Source: Candidatus Eisenbergiella merdavium | Lineage (GTDB): Bacteria > Bacillota > Clostridia > Lachnospirales > Lachnospiraceae | DNA length: 64,000 nt | Direction: 5' to 3' | Assembly (NCBI GenBank): GCA_019119595.1 | Contig: DWWS01000040.1 | Coordinates: 107,774 to 171,773, forward strand | Shown here: positions 50,135 through 59,078 of the stretch, piece by piece | How positions within the stretch are numbered: the stretch's first letter is position 1 | Layout: every line of letters begins with the position of its first letter | Made by a program: the position numbers and the translations under genes | The notes under the pieces: generated by a model | Told to the model about the DNA's origin: nothing | Database searches by the model: none | The model's input: the letters and a program-made list of their open reading frames with translations, nothing else

Positions 50135-52408
50135 ATGAAAAGAAAATTGCTCTATCCGGCATTGCTGCTGCTTGTGCTTTTTCTGATCTGGCTTTCAGAT
50201 GAAGGGAGCGAGCCGCTGGTGCTGAAGGGGACGGATCTGGAGCAGCAGGAGGGTGTAAGCGATTATACGGGCGTGATCGGTATTGATGAGACAGCCCAAT
50301 ATTACGGCCTGTTTGCGAGAACGGACGACTATGTGCTGAATAAGGGGACCTATTCCATCCGTTTGGAGTATTCCGCCACGGCGGACGAAAATATCCTTGA
50401 GGTCTGGGATAATGGAACGAGAATTGCGCAGTGGTTTCCGGACAGTACGGCAGGAGCGGAGCAGACAAAGGATTTTGTCTTTACGCTGGATAAGGATTCC
50501 CAGCAGCTTCATATCCGCGTCTATTTTTCCGGAACGGGAAGCCTGACGCTGCGTACCCTGTCGCTGGTGCCGGAGGGGAGCTTCTACAATGACGCCCGGT
50601 TCCTTGCGGCGCTTGCGGTTCTGCTGATTCTGACGGCGATGCTTCTGGACGGGTACTGGAAAAGACATCCCGTGAGCAGGGAAAGAAAGCTGACCCTGCT
50701 GATCCTGGCAGGCCTGTGCCTGTATGCGTCCACTCCGCTTTTCATCCAGTCCTTCAAACAGACGGACGATATCTGCTATCATTTGCTCCGGATAGAGGGA
50801 ATAAAAGACGGTATGCTGGACGGACAGTTCCCGGTGGTGATCTATCCGGAGGCGCTGTCTGGGAACGGCTATCTGAACAGTATGTATCCCTATCTGTTTC
50901 TGTACATACCCGCTTTCCTGAGGCTGTTTGGCGTTTCGCTCGCGCTGTCCTATAAGTTTCTGATCGTGCTCGCCAACGTCGCTACGGTGGCGCTGACCTG
51001 GAAAGCGTTCCGGCTGATGGCGGCGTCCCGCTATGCCTGCCTTTTGGGAACGGCCCTGTACATTCTGCTTCCGTACCGATTTACCAATATCTATGCGAGA
51101 GGCGCGCTGGGAGAGACGCTGGCGATGACCTTTCTGCCGATTGTGATCGCGGGCTTTTACCTGGTGCTTGTGGGCAATCATAAGAAATGGCCCTGGCTGG
51201 TCCTTGGCTTTACCGGGCTGGTGGAAAGCCATGTGCTCAGCACGGCCTATATGGCGCTGATCTTCGCTGTCTGCTGTCTGTTTTTCATAAGGGCGCTGCT
51301 GCGGGAAAAAAGATGGCTTTCCCTGCTGAAGGCGGCGGGGCTTACCGCGGTTTTAAACCTCTGGTTCCTGGTACCCTTCCTGTATTTTTATCTGAAGGAA
51401 AATCTTTACACGAAGGCGCTGGACTGGAGCGGCTTTGCCGAATATTCCATCAATGCCTCCTTCCTGCTGGATACCTTCCATACTAACGACTACCGCTTTT
51501 TGTCCCTTGGACTGCCGGTGCTTGGGCTTGCGGCGGTCTGTGTGCTGTGGATTTTTGTGGAAAAAAAGGCGGAAAGGGCTGAGGTGGATCGGGCGGAGCT
51601 TTCGCTGTGGGACGAAAGGAACGGCTTCCTTACCTTTTTGTTCTGGGCGGCCTGTGCGCTGACCTTTCTGGTGACAGGATATTTCGGGAGCAAAAAGCTG
51701 ACTGAGCTGGTTCCCGTTCTGGAGACGGCGTTTCGTACCATTCAGTTTCCCTGGAGGCTTCTGGCACCTGCGGGCATCCTGTTCATTTTCGCAGGAGCCA
51801 TCTGGCTGTCCGGTTCCAGGGTGCTCCGTCCTTACCGGAGCCTGATCTTTGCCTTCCTGGTGGGCGTGAACCTGCTGACCTGCCTGAATCAGCCCTATAA
51901 TCAGAATAATTTTGCCTATCTGGATTATGATGATACCACTACGGTAGGACATCAGGATAAGATCATCGGGATTCCAAAGTCCGACGCCACGGTGATCTAT
52001 CCCTATGAATGGCGGATCGACGCGCTGACGGACGACAAGCTGACGGCTGAGCTGCAGCTTTCCGATGCGCAGAAGGTGACGGTGACCGGCTATGAAAAGA
52101 AAGGTACAAGTGCGGTCCTTACCTATCAGACGGAGGAGGAGGGACAGTATGTGGATTTCCCGATCCAGAAGTATCTGGGCTACCGGGCGGAGGATGAGAA
52201 CGGGAACGAGCTTAAGATCAGCTATGGGAACAATTACCGGATCCGCGTTTTGCTGACGGCGGGAGGGGAGCACACCATCCGCGTCTTTTACAGCCAGCCG
52301 GCGGGCTTTCGCATATCACAGGCGGTATCCCTGTTCGGCCTTCTGGGCTGTATTGCGTATGCCGTCCGCAGAAAACGGGACGAAAAAAGGTCGGCGGCGC
52401 TGGCCTGA
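50135..52408 (+). CDS. Large GT-C-like membrane protein (PTPS-related/YfhO type)
   Basis: The 757-residue protein starts at ATG 50135 behind GGGAGGG. One N-terminal helix is followed by an extracellular beta-rich domain (about 30-165), then about ten transmembrane helices (about 165-590) and a C-terminal extracellular domain with one last helix (about 730-750). The first loop of the polytopic part (DGQFPVVIYPEALSGNGY) and the later ILLPYRFTNIYARGALGE resemble the 6-pyruvoyl-tetrahydropterin synthase-related membrane family and YfhO-type GT-C glycosyltransferases. A role in cell-surface glycosylation is likely but the donor and acceptor are unknown. Confidence 0.75.
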   Translation: MKRKLLYPALLLLVLFLIWLSDEGSEPLVLKGTDLEQQEGVSDYTGVIGIDETAQYYGLFARTDDYVLNKGTYSIRLEYSATADENILEVWDNGTRIAQWFPDSTAGAEQTKDFVFTLDKDSQQLHIRVYFSGTGSLTLRTLSLVPEGSFYNDARFLAALAVLLILTAMLLDGYWKRHPVSRERKLTLLILAGLCLYASTPLFIQSFKQTDDICYHLLRIEGIKDGMLDGQFPVVIYPEALSGNGYLNSMYPYLFLYIPAFLRLFGVSLALSYKFLIVLANVATVALTWKAFRLMAASRYACLLGTALYILLPYRFTNIYARGALGETLAMTFLPIVIAGFYLVLVGNHKKWPWLVLGFTGLVESHVLSTAYMALIFAVCCLFFIRALLREKRWLSLLKAAGLTAVLNLWFLVPFLYFYLKENLYTKALDWSGFAEYSINASFLLDTFHTNDYRFLSLGLPVLGLAAVCVLWIFVEKKAERAEVDRAELSLWDERNGFLTFLFWAACALTFLVTGYFGSKKLTELVPVLETAFRTIQFPWRLLAPAGILFIFAGAIWLSGSRVLRPYRSLIFAFLVGVNLLTCLNQPYNQNNFAYLDYDDTTTVGHQDKIIGIPKSDATVIYPYEWRIDALTDDKLTAELQLSDAQKVTVTGYEKKGTSAVLTYQTEEEGQYVDFPIQKYLGYRAEDENGNELKISYGNNYRIRVLLTAGGEHTIRVFYSQPAGFRISQAVSLFGLLGCIAYAVRRKRDEKRSAALA

Positions 52409-52421
52409 CGGCAGCGCCGCC
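52393..52421. terminator. Hairpin between convergent genes
   Basis: GGCGGCGCTG (52393-52402) pairs with CAGCGCCGCC (52412-52421) across the stop of the GT-C-like gene. No T-run is present on either side. Confidence 0.4.
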
Positions 52422-52434
52422 TGGCGCAAAGGAA

Positions 52435-53694
52435 TCAGACCTTCAGAAGATGTGAAAGAAGGTGATCCGCATAGGCGGACAAAAGGGACGCGTCATTCAG
52501 AAAATCGCTCCCTGCCTCAAAGAAGCCCTCCCGGATGACGGCGGACTGCCTGTCTGCCGTGTGTCTGGAAATCTGTCTGTCTGCCGTCTGTTTTGGAGTT
52601 TGTCCGGCTGCCGCCTGCTTTGGAGCTTGTCTGGCTTTCATCTGCCTGGAGGCGCGGCTGTCCGGAGCCTGCCGGAAAAAGAGCGGAGAAAACAGTGATT
52701 CCTCCAAAGCGGGCTCCTTCGCGCCGCCGGGAAGGAACAGGGGAAGAAATTCTCCCGTTTTTCTGGTATAGCAGGTTTCGGGCCTGGCAGGGACCCGGTG
52801 GGACTTGTCCACGTAGACGGCTACGGATTTATGAATGGCCATGTCCTCCTGGGGCAGGTAGGAGTAGTTTTTATAATCAGGATAAAAATATTTCAGCTCT
52901 CCGCAGAAAACGGGAACCTTGATGAGGCCCGTTTTTTCATGCCCGGAAAAGAAAATACCGTCCGCGTGCAGGGACAGGGGGCGGGGCAGGGCGAGACTGA
53001 GGCGGACAGGCAGAAGCAGTTCTTTTTGCTCCCTTCCCGCATAGTCTGTACAGGGGGAAAGCTCCGTCTTTTCCGGAACGGCCTCGGCCTGGCAGAGGGC
53101 GGGATAGGCCAGCATGGAGAGTACGGAGAGCATGCCAAGGATGTCTTCCGCGTTATGGAGCAGAAGGACCTTCAGCAGCCGTTCGTCCCTTTCGCGGCGG
53201 TACGCCTGGTACAGCTCGATCAGCTCGCCGCCCGTGAAGGGATCCTCTCTGCGGCATCCCAGGAATTCCTCCAGGGTTTTCAGCCTGCAGTTGGAAAGCC
53301 GGAGCACGTTTTTTAAGGGGCTGATCCGGCGGTACAGATCGATTTGCTCCATTTCAGAGGCCGGGCACGGCAGACCGTATTTTCTGCATCTTGCCTGAAG
53401 AAAGGGCAGGTCGAAGGTGGAGCCGTTAAAGTGGATCAACCTTTTCTTCCCGCGGATGCGTTCGGAAAAGGCGCGAAGAACGGCCTCCTCCTCGGACAGA
53501 TCTTCGGCCAGATACTGGCACAGCACAAAGCGCCCGTCTTCCACAAAGGCGGCGCCGATGAGATAGAGAAAAGCCGATTTATGAGAGAGGCCCGTGGTCT
53601 CGATATCGAAAAAAACAGCCTCGGTAAGGTCTCCCATACAGACCTCGGCCGTAGCCTTCAGTTGTTCGGAAATGGGTTGCGTTTGTGTTTTCAT
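52435..53694 (-). CDS. YprB-type DnaQ-like exonuclease
   Basis: The 419-residue protein belongs to the RNase H-like DEDD exonucleases of the YprB group. Motifs are FFDIETTGL (D-x-E), HFNGSTFDLPFL (second Asp) and HNAEDILGM (last His and Asp); substrate and role are not established. The first ATG of the domain frame is 53694, with no ribosome site and a possible TATATT -10 box only 6 nt away, so the mRNA may be leaderless; ATG 53637 behind GAGG is the alternative. The C-terminal third carries a 9-residue repeat (QAPKQAAAG, QTPKQTADR, QISRHTADR) from a 27-bp tandem repeat. Confidence 0.85.
   Translation of the reverse strand: MKTQTQPISEQLKATAEVCMGDLTEAVFFDIETTGLSHKSAFLYLIGAAFVEDGRFVLCQYLAEDLSEEEAVLRAFSERIRGKKRLIHFNGSTFDLPFLQARCRKYGLPCPASEMEQIDLYRRISPLKNVLRLSNCRLKTLEEFLGCRREDPFTGGELIELYQAYRRERDERLLKVLLLHNAEDILGMLSVLSMLAYPALCQAEAVPEKTELSPCTDYAGREQKELLLPVRLSLALPRPLSLHADGIFFSGHEKTGLIKVPVFCGELKYFYPDYKNYSYLPQEDMAIHKSVAVYVDKSHRVPARPETCYTRKTGEFLPLFLPGGAKEPALEESLFSPLFFRQAPDSRASRQMKARQAPKQAAAGQTPKQTADRQISRHTADRQSAVIREGFFEAGSDFLNDASLLSAYADHLLSHLLKV
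52554..52661 (-). repeat. Four 27-bp tandem repeats in the yprB-like gene
   Basis: Units start at 52554, 52581, 52608 and (degenerate) 52635; the plus strand begins CTGCCG in the first three. They encode a Gln/Ala/Lys/Arg-rich low-complexity segment. Confidence 0.85.
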
Positions 53695-53753
53695 ATACAC
53701 AATATACCATAAAATTTGCGTTTTCTGTAGTATTTTGATGAAATTTAAGGTAT

Positions 53754-53768
53754 CATATTGATAATATG
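53754..53768 (+). promoter_or_regulatory. Palindrome upstream of the rnf operon
   Basis: CATATT-GAT-AATATG is a perfect 6-3-6 palindrome; it extends to GTATCATATT/AATATGTATC with two mismatches. It lies about 100 bp before rnfC and 60 bp upstream of the divergent yprB-like gene. It could bind a redox or energy regulator; it does not match the Rex consensus. Confidence 0.45.
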
Positions 53769-53866
53769 TATCGTCTGCGGGGCGGCTGTGCTCCCGGAAG
53801 GAGCTGCCAGAGAGGCGTCTGTCCGGACAGGCGGTACAGAAATTAAGAAAGAAAAGAGGGAAGTAT

Positions 53867-55204
53867 ATGGCGAAGGCGAAGTTGACATTCAGGGGCGGCA
53901 TTCATCCGTACGACGGCAAGGCCCTTTCCAAAGACAAGCCCATAAAGACGGTCCTTCCCAAGGGAGATCTGGTGTATCCGCTGTCGCAGCATATCGGCGC
54001 TCCGGCAAAGCCCATCGTAAAAAAAGGAGACCGCGTCCTGACCGGCCAGAAGCTGGCGGAGGCGGACGGCTTTATGTCGGTACCCATTTTCTGCACCGTT
54101 TCCGGCACCGTGAAGGCCATCGAGCCAAGACGGGTGGTCACGGGCGACAACGTGATGAGCATCGTTGTGGAGAATGACAGGCTGTATGAGGAGGTGGAAT
54201 ATCCCCCGGTGAAGCCTCTGGAGGAGCTGACCAGAGAGGAAAAGCTGAGCCTGATCAGGGAAGGCGGCGTGGTCGGCATGGGAGGCGCGGGCTTTCCCAC
54301 CCATGTGAAGCTGGCGCCGAAGGATCCGGATGCGATCGAATACGTGATCGCAAACTGTGCGGAATGCGAGCCCTATCTGACCTCCGACTACCGCAGGATG
54401 CTGGAGGAGCCGGAAATGCTGATCGAAGGGCTCGAGGTGATCCTGTCGCTGTTCCCGAAGGCGAAGGGAATCCTGGCAGTGGAGGACAACAAGCCGGACT
54501 GCATTCGCCTTTTAAAGGAAAAAACGGCGGGAAAGGAGCGCATTTCGGTGGCGAAGCTGCAGACCAGGTATCCGCAGGGTTCTGAGCGGCAGCTCATCTA
54601 CGCGGTGACGGGCCGGGCGATCCATTCCGCCCAGCTTCCGGCTGACGCGGGCTGTATCGTGAATAACGTGGATACCATCGTGGCGGTGAACCGGGCGGTG
54701 CGGGAAGGAAAGCCGCTGATGCACCGGATCGTCACGGTGACGGGAGACGCGGTGATGGAGCCGCAGAATTTCAAGGTGCGCATCGGAACCAATTATCATG
54801 AGCTGATCGACGAGGCGGGCGGCTTCGTCATGGAGCCGGCGCGGATCGTTTCCGGAGGCCCCATGATGGGCTTCGGCATTTTTGATCTGGATGTGCCCAC
54901 CACGAAGACGGCGTCGGCCCTTCTGTGCCTGTCAAAGGACGAGGTGGGAGAGCCCTCCGCCTGCATCAACTGCGGGCGCTGTGTGGAGGCCTGTCCTTCC
55001 CGGCTGGTGCCCACTCTGCTGGAAAAATACGCCCAGCATTATGATACGGAAAGCTTCTTAAAACGGGACGGTATGGAGTGCTGCGAATGCGGCTGCTGCA
55101 GCTACGTCTGCCCCGCAAAGCGCCAGCTTACCCAGGCGATCAAATCCATGCGCCGGATGATCCTGGCGGACCGGAAAAAAGCGAAGGGAGGAAAGCAGGG
55201 ATGA
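53867..55204 (+). CDS. rnfC: Rnf complex subunit C
   Basis: Rnf couples ferredoxin oxidation by NAD to export of Na+ or H+. RnfC is the membrane-associated NADH/FMN subunit. The 445-residue protein has the N-terminal GGIHP motif, the SLBB/FMN region GVVGMGGAGFPTHVKL and two [4Fe-4S] sites (CINCGRCVEACP and CCECGCCSYVCP). ATG 53867 follows AAGAGGGAAGTAT. It opens rnfCDGEAB, the order of clostridial rnf operons; all junctions overlap or are tight. Confidence 0.96.
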   Translation: MAKAKLTFRGGIHPYDGKALSKDKPIKTVLPKGDLVYPLSQHIGAPAKPIVKKGDRVLTGQKLAEADGFMSVPIFCTVSGTVKAIEPRRVVTGDNVMSIVVENDRLYEEVEYPPVKPLEELTREEKLSLIREGGVVGMGGAGFPTHVKLAPKDPDAIEYVIANCAECEPYLTSDYRRMLEEPEMLIEGLEVILSLFPKAKGILAVEDNKPDCIRLLKEKTAGKERISVAKLQTRYPQGSERQLIYAVTGRAIHSAQLPADAGCIVNNVDTIVAVNRAVREGKPLMHRIVTVTGDAVMEPQNFKVRIGTNYHELIDEAGGFVMEPARIVSGGPMMGFGIFDLDVPTTKTASALLCLSKDEVGEPSACINCGRCVEACPSRLVPTLLEKYAQHYDTESFLKRDGMECCECGCCSYVCPAKRQLTQAIKSMRRMILADRKKAKGGKQG

Positions 55205-56133
55205 GCGAGCTGATGAAGGTATCGTCCAATCCTCATATCCGGGACAAGGTGTCCACGGATAAGATCATGCTGGCGGTGGTTGCAGCGCTTATGCCTACCA
55301 CCATTTTCGGCATCTGGAATTTCGGCATCCGCGCGGCGCTGATCATCGCGGTGACCGTTGCGAGCACGGTGCTGACGGAGCTGATCTATGAAAAGCTGAT
55401 GAAAAAAGAGGTTACCATCGGAGATTTTTCCGCAGTGGTGACGGGCCTGCTTCTCGCCCTGAACCTGCCGGTGAGCGTGCCCTGGTGGGTCGGCGTGATC
55501 GGCGGCGTATTTGCCATTCTTGTGGTGAAAATGCTGTTCGGCGGCCTGGGGCAGAATTTCATGAACCCGGCTCTTGGAGGCAGATGCTTTCTGCTGATCT
55601 CCTTTGCCTCCCTCATGACTGATTTTGGCTGTGACGCCTATACGGGCGCAACCCCTCTCGCGTCTCTGCGCGCCGGGGAAAGCGTGAATGTATTCGACAT
55701 GGTGATCGGGCGGACGTCCGGAACCATCGGGGAGACCTCCATGCTCTGCATCGTGCTTGGGGCCTGCCTGCTGATCTGGCTTGAGATCATCGATCTGAGG
55801 ATCCCGGGTACCTATATCGTATCCTTCCTGATCTTCATGGCGCTGTTCGGCGGCCACGGGCTTGACCGGTACTACCTTTCGGCACAGCTCGCGGGCGGCG
55901 GCCTGATGCTTGGCGCCTTCTTCATGGCCACTGATTATGTGACCAGGCCGGTCACGAAGAAGGGGCAGTACATATACGGCATTTTCCTGGGCGTGATGAC
56001 GGGGATCTTCCGGGTGTTCGGCGCGAGCGCCGAGGGCGTTTCCTATGCGATCATACTCGGCAACCTCCTGGTGCCGCTGATCGAGCGGGCGACGTTCCCG
56101 AAGGCCTTCGGGAAAGGAGGGGAGCGCGCATGA
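55201..56133 (+). CDS. rnfD: Rnf complex subunit D
   Basis: The 310-residue polytopic subunit starts at ATG 55201, which overlaps the rnfC stop (ATGA). The covalent FMN threonine is expected in DAYTGATPLASL. It has about nine hydrophobic segments, as usual. A longer frame from 55078 lies inside rnfC and is not the start. RnfD and RnfG carry the flavins that take electrons through the membrane. Confidence 0.96.
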   Translation: MSELMKVSSNPHIRDKVSTDKIMLAVVAALMPTTIFGIWNFGIRAALIIAVTVASTVLTELIYEKLMKKEVTIGDFSAVVTGLLLALNLPVSVPWWVGVIGGVFAILVVKMLFGGLGQNFMNPALGGRCFLLISFASLMTDFGCDAYTGATPLASLRAGESVNVFDMVIGRTSGTIGETSMLCIVLGACLLIWLEIIDLRIPGTYIVSFLIFMALFGGHGLDRYYLSAQLAGGGLMLGAFFMATDYVTRPVTKKGQYIYGIFLGVMTGIFRVFGASAEGVSYAIILGNLLVPLIERATFPKAFGKGGERA

Positions 56134-56831
56134 GTGATATGAAAAGCACGAGCGAAGCAAAGAGCATGAAAGAAGAAAAAAACGGCATGGCAGGCGGCAT
56201 GCCGAAAAGCGGAATGATGGGCGGCATGCTGAAGGATGCGGCGATCCTCTTTGCCATCACCCTGATCGCGGGACTGATCCTGGGAGCGGTCTATCAGCTC
56301 ACCAAGGATCCTATCGCGGCGCAGGAGGAGAGGGCGAAGATGGAGGCGCGCATGGAGGTGTTCGCGGATGCGGCTTCCTTTGCGGATCCGGAAAGCTTTG
56401 ACGCGGCGCAGGCGCAGGAGGTGCTGAATGCGGGCGGCTTTTCCGGCTGCAGCATCGATGAATATGCGCAGGCTCTGGACGCGGGCGGAAACGCCCTAGG
56501 CTATGTGATCACCCTGACCACCCACGAGGGCTATGCAGGTGATATCCGGTTCACCATCGGCGTACAGGAGGACGGCACCTTAAACGGCATGTCCATCCTT
56601 TCCATTTCCGAGACGGCGGGTCTCGGCATGCGGGCAGAGGAGGTGCTGGTTCCCCAGTTTGCCGGAAAGAATGCGGAGCGCTTCCGCTATACAAAGAGCG
56701 GCGCTTCGGCGGAGGATGAGATCGACGCCATCAGCAGCGCCACCATTACCACGGAGGCTGTGGTGAACGGCGTGAACGCCGGGCTTTACTATTTTCAGAC
56801 AGAGCTGAAGGGAGGAAGCGGCGATGAATAA
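56130..56831 (+). CDS. rnfG: Rnf complex subunit G (FMN-binding)
   Basis: The 233-residue protein overlaps rnfD by 4 bp. It has an N-terminal polar extension rich in Met and Gly (GMAGGMPKSGMMGGMLKD), one transmembrane helix (about 35-55) and an extracytoplasmic FMN-binding domain with the flavinylation motif in DAISSATITT. The Met-rich extension is longer than in most RnfG proteins. Confidence 0.94.
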   Translation: MSDMKSTSEAKSMKEEKNGMAGGMPKSGMMGGMLKDAAILFAITLIAGLILGAVYQLTKDPIAAQEERAKMEARMEVFADAASFADPESFDAAQAQEVLNAGGFSGCSIDEYAQALDAGGNALGYVITLTTHEGYAGDIRFTIGVQEDGTLNGMSILSISETAGLGMRAEEVLVPQFAGKNAERFRYTKSGASAEDEIDAISSATITTEAVVNGVNAGLYYFQTELKGGSGDE

Positions 56832-57576
56832 AGTGACAGAACGCCTTTACAACGGCATAATCAAAGAAAATCCAACCTTTGTGCTCACCCTTGGCATGTG
56901 TCCCACGCTGGCGGTGACCACCTCGGCGATAAACGGCCTTGGCATGGGACTTTCCACCACCGCGGTCCTTGCGCTGAGCAACCTGATGATCTCCGCTCTC
57001 AGGAAGATCATCCCCGATAAGGTGCGTATTCCGGCCTTCATCGTGATCGTGGCAAGCTTCGTTACCGTGGTTCAGCTTCTTCTGCAGGCCTATGTCCCCG
57101 CGCTCAATGATTCACTGGGTATCTATATCCCGCTGATCGTGGTTAACTGCATCATCCTGGGACGTGCGGAAAGCTATGCCTCCAAGAATCCTCCCATCCC
57201 CTCCCTGTTTGACGGGATCGGCATGGGGCTCGGCTTTTCTCTGGCCCTGACCTGTATCGGAGCGGTGAGAGAGCTTCTGGGAAGCGGCGCGCTTTTCGGC
57301 ATTTCCGTGATGCCCGATTCCTTCGTCCCCATTTCCATCTTCGTCATGGCGCCGGGCGCGTTTTTCGTGCTGGCCTGCCTGACCGCCCTGCAGAACCAGG
57401 TGAAGCTGAACGGGGAAAAGAAGGGAAAGGATATGTCCCGTTTTGGCTCCGGCTGCGGCTCCGACTGCTTAAACTGCATGGAAAAGGGCTGCTCTCAGAA
57501 CGCGCAGAGCGGGCAGGGTGTTTCTTCGGAATCCGGCGCACAGGCGTCCGGGAGGACAGAAGGGAGGGAAGGATAA
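56824..57576 (+). CDS. rnfE: Rnf complex subunit E with Cys-rich tail
   Basis: The 250-residue protein contains the six-helix RnfA/RnfE core (about 1-195; NPTFVLTLGMCPTLAVTT, GMGLGFSLALTCIGAVRELLG). Beyond it lies a tail of about 50 residues with four clustered cysteines (SGCGSDCLNCMEKGC, spacing C-x3-C-x2-C-x4-C) and a polar end. Family members usually stop near residue 200. The tail could bind metal or an iron-sulfur cluster on the cytoplasmic side. It overlaps rnfG by 8 bp and abuts rnfA. Confidence 0.94.
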   Translation: MNKVTERLYNGIIKENPTFVLTLGMCPTLAVTTSAINGLGMGLSTTAVLALSNLMISALRKIIPDKVRIPAFIVIVASFVTVVQLLLQAYVPALNDSLGIYIPLIVVNCIILGRAESYASKNPPIPSLFDGIGMGLGFSLALTCIGAVRELLGSGALFGISVMPDSFVPISIFVMAPGAFFVLACLTALQNQVKLNGEKKGKDMSRFGSGCGSDCLNCMEKGCSQNAQSGQGVSSESGAQASGRTEGREG

Positions 57577-58164
57577 ATGCTTGCTGAGGTTAAAGATCTG
57601 CTTTTGATCCTGATCAGCTCGGCGCTGGTCAGCAACGTGGTTTTGAGCCAGTTCCTCGGACTGTGCCCCTTCCTCGGCGTATCGAAGAAGGTGGAGACAG
57701 CGGCCGGCATGGGAACGGCGGTGATCTTCGTCATCACCCTGTCCAGCGCGGTGGCGGGCGTGATCTACAAATTTGTGCTGGTGCCCCTGGATATCACCTA
57801 TCTGCAGACCATCGTCTTCATCCTCGTGATCGCGGCGCTGGTGCAGTTCGTGGAAATGGTGCTGAAAAAATACATGGTATCCCTCTATGAGGCCCTGGGC
57901 GTTTATCTGCCCCTGATCACCACCAACTGCGCGGTGCTGGGCGTGGCCCTCACCAACGTGCAGGAGGATTACGGGATCCTGGCGGGCACGGTGAACGGCT
58001 TTGCCACCGCCCTCGGCTTTACCATTTCCATCATCATCCTGGCGGGGATCCGGGAAAAGATGGCCTATAACGATATCCCAAGGCCCTTCCGCGGCATGCC
58101 CATCGTTATGGTGACCGCCGGACTGATGGCCATTGCCTTCTGCGGATTTTCGGGGCTACTATAA
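57577..58164 (+). CDS. rnfA: Rnf complex subunit A
   Basis: The 195-residue six-helix subunit is homologous to RnfE with inverted topology; the two together hold a membrane [2Fe-2S] cluster between their half-helices. The family segments SNVVLSQFLGLCPFLGVS and PLITTNCAVLGVALTN are present, each with the cluster Cys. ATG 57577 follows the rnfE stop directly, behind GGGAGGGAAGGATAA. Confidence 0.96.
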   Translation: MLAEVKDLLLILISSALVSNVVLSQFLGLCPFLGVSKKVETAAGMGTAVIFVITLSSAVAGVIYKFVLVPLDITYLQTIVFILVIAALVQFVEMVLKKYMVSLYEALGVYLPLITTNCAVLGVALTNVQEDYGILAGTVNGFATALGFTISIIILAGIREKMAYNDIPRPFRGMPIVMVTAGLMAIAFCGFSGLL

Positions 58165-58179
58165 AGGGGGTAGGAAAAT

Positions 58180-59007
58180 ATGATTTCAGGAATTTTGACA
58201 GCGACTGCCCTTGTGGGGGGCATCGGTCTCTTCATCGGCCTGTTTCTGGGCGGCGCGGCCATCTGGCTGCGCGTTGCGGTCAATGAGAAGGAGGAAGCGG
58301 TTCTTTCGCTGCTTCCCGGCAATAACTGCGGCGGCTGCGGCTATCCGGGCTGCGCGGGCCTTGCGGCGGCAATCGCCTCCGGCGACGCGCCCGTGAACGC
58401 CTGTCCGGTGGGAGGCGCCGAGGTGGGAAAGAAAATTGCCGCCGTCATGGGCGTTGAGGCCGAAGAGAGCGAGCGCATGGTGGCCTTCGTCCAGTGCCGC
58501 GGCACCAGGGATCAGGTGAAGCTGGATTATGAATATAATGGCATCCGGGACTGCAGAATGCTTTCCTTTGTGCCGAACGGAGGCGCCAAATCCTGCAACT
58601 TCGGCTGTCTTGGGTACGGAAGCTGCGAACAGGTCTGTCCCTTTGACGCGATCCATGTGTTTAACGGCGTGGCGCAGGTGGACCGGGAAGCGTGCAAGGC
58701 CTGCGGAAAATGCATTTCCGTCTGCCCCAAGAATCTGATCACGCTGATCCCTTATTCCGCGCAGTACGCGGTGGCCTGCAGCTCCGGCGACAAGGGGCCT
58801 GTGACCATGAAGGACTGTCGGGCAGGCTGTATCGGCTGCGGCATCTGCGAAAAGAACTGCCCGGCGGGGGCAATCCATGTGGCCAACTTCAACGCCACCA
58901 TTGACCAGAGCAAATGTACGGGCTGCGGCATCTGCGCGGAAAAATGTCCCAAGAAGGTGATCGTGGCGCCGGGGAAAGCGGCGGCCCGCAGAGCGGCGGA
59001 GGAATGA
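58180..59007 (+). CDS. rnfB: Rnf complex subunit B (ferredoxin-like)
   Basis: RnfB accepts electrons from ferredoxin. The 275-residue protein has an N-terminal transmembrane helix, a 4Fe-4S domain (NNCGGCGYPGCAGLA) and further clusters in CNFGCLGYGSCEQVCP, CKACGKCISVCP, CRAGCIGCGICEKNCP and CTGCGICAEKCP, that is a chain long enough for cytosol-to-membrane electron transfer. GGGGGTAGG precedes ATG 58180. It ends the rnf operon; the aldo/keto reductase gene follows 71 bp later. Confidence 0.96.
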   Translation: MISGILTATALVGGIGLFIGLFLGGAAIWLRVAVNEKEEAVLSLLPGNNCGGCGYPGCAGLAAAIASGDAPVNACPVGGAEVGKKIAAVMGVEAEESERMVAFVQCRGTRDQVKLDYEYNGIRDCRMLSFVPNGGAKSCNFGCLGYGSCEQVCPFDAIHVFNGVAQVDREACKACGKCISVCPKNLITLIPYSAQYAVACSSGDKGPVTMKDCRAGCIGCGICEKNCPAGAIHVANFNATIDQSKCTGCGICAEKCPKKVIVAPGKAAARRAAEE

Positions 59008-59078
59008 CCGGATCAGCGCGCAGGTCCGGCAGTCGCAGCGCAGAGATCGCGGATGCGATTTCTTTCATGGAGGTACAG

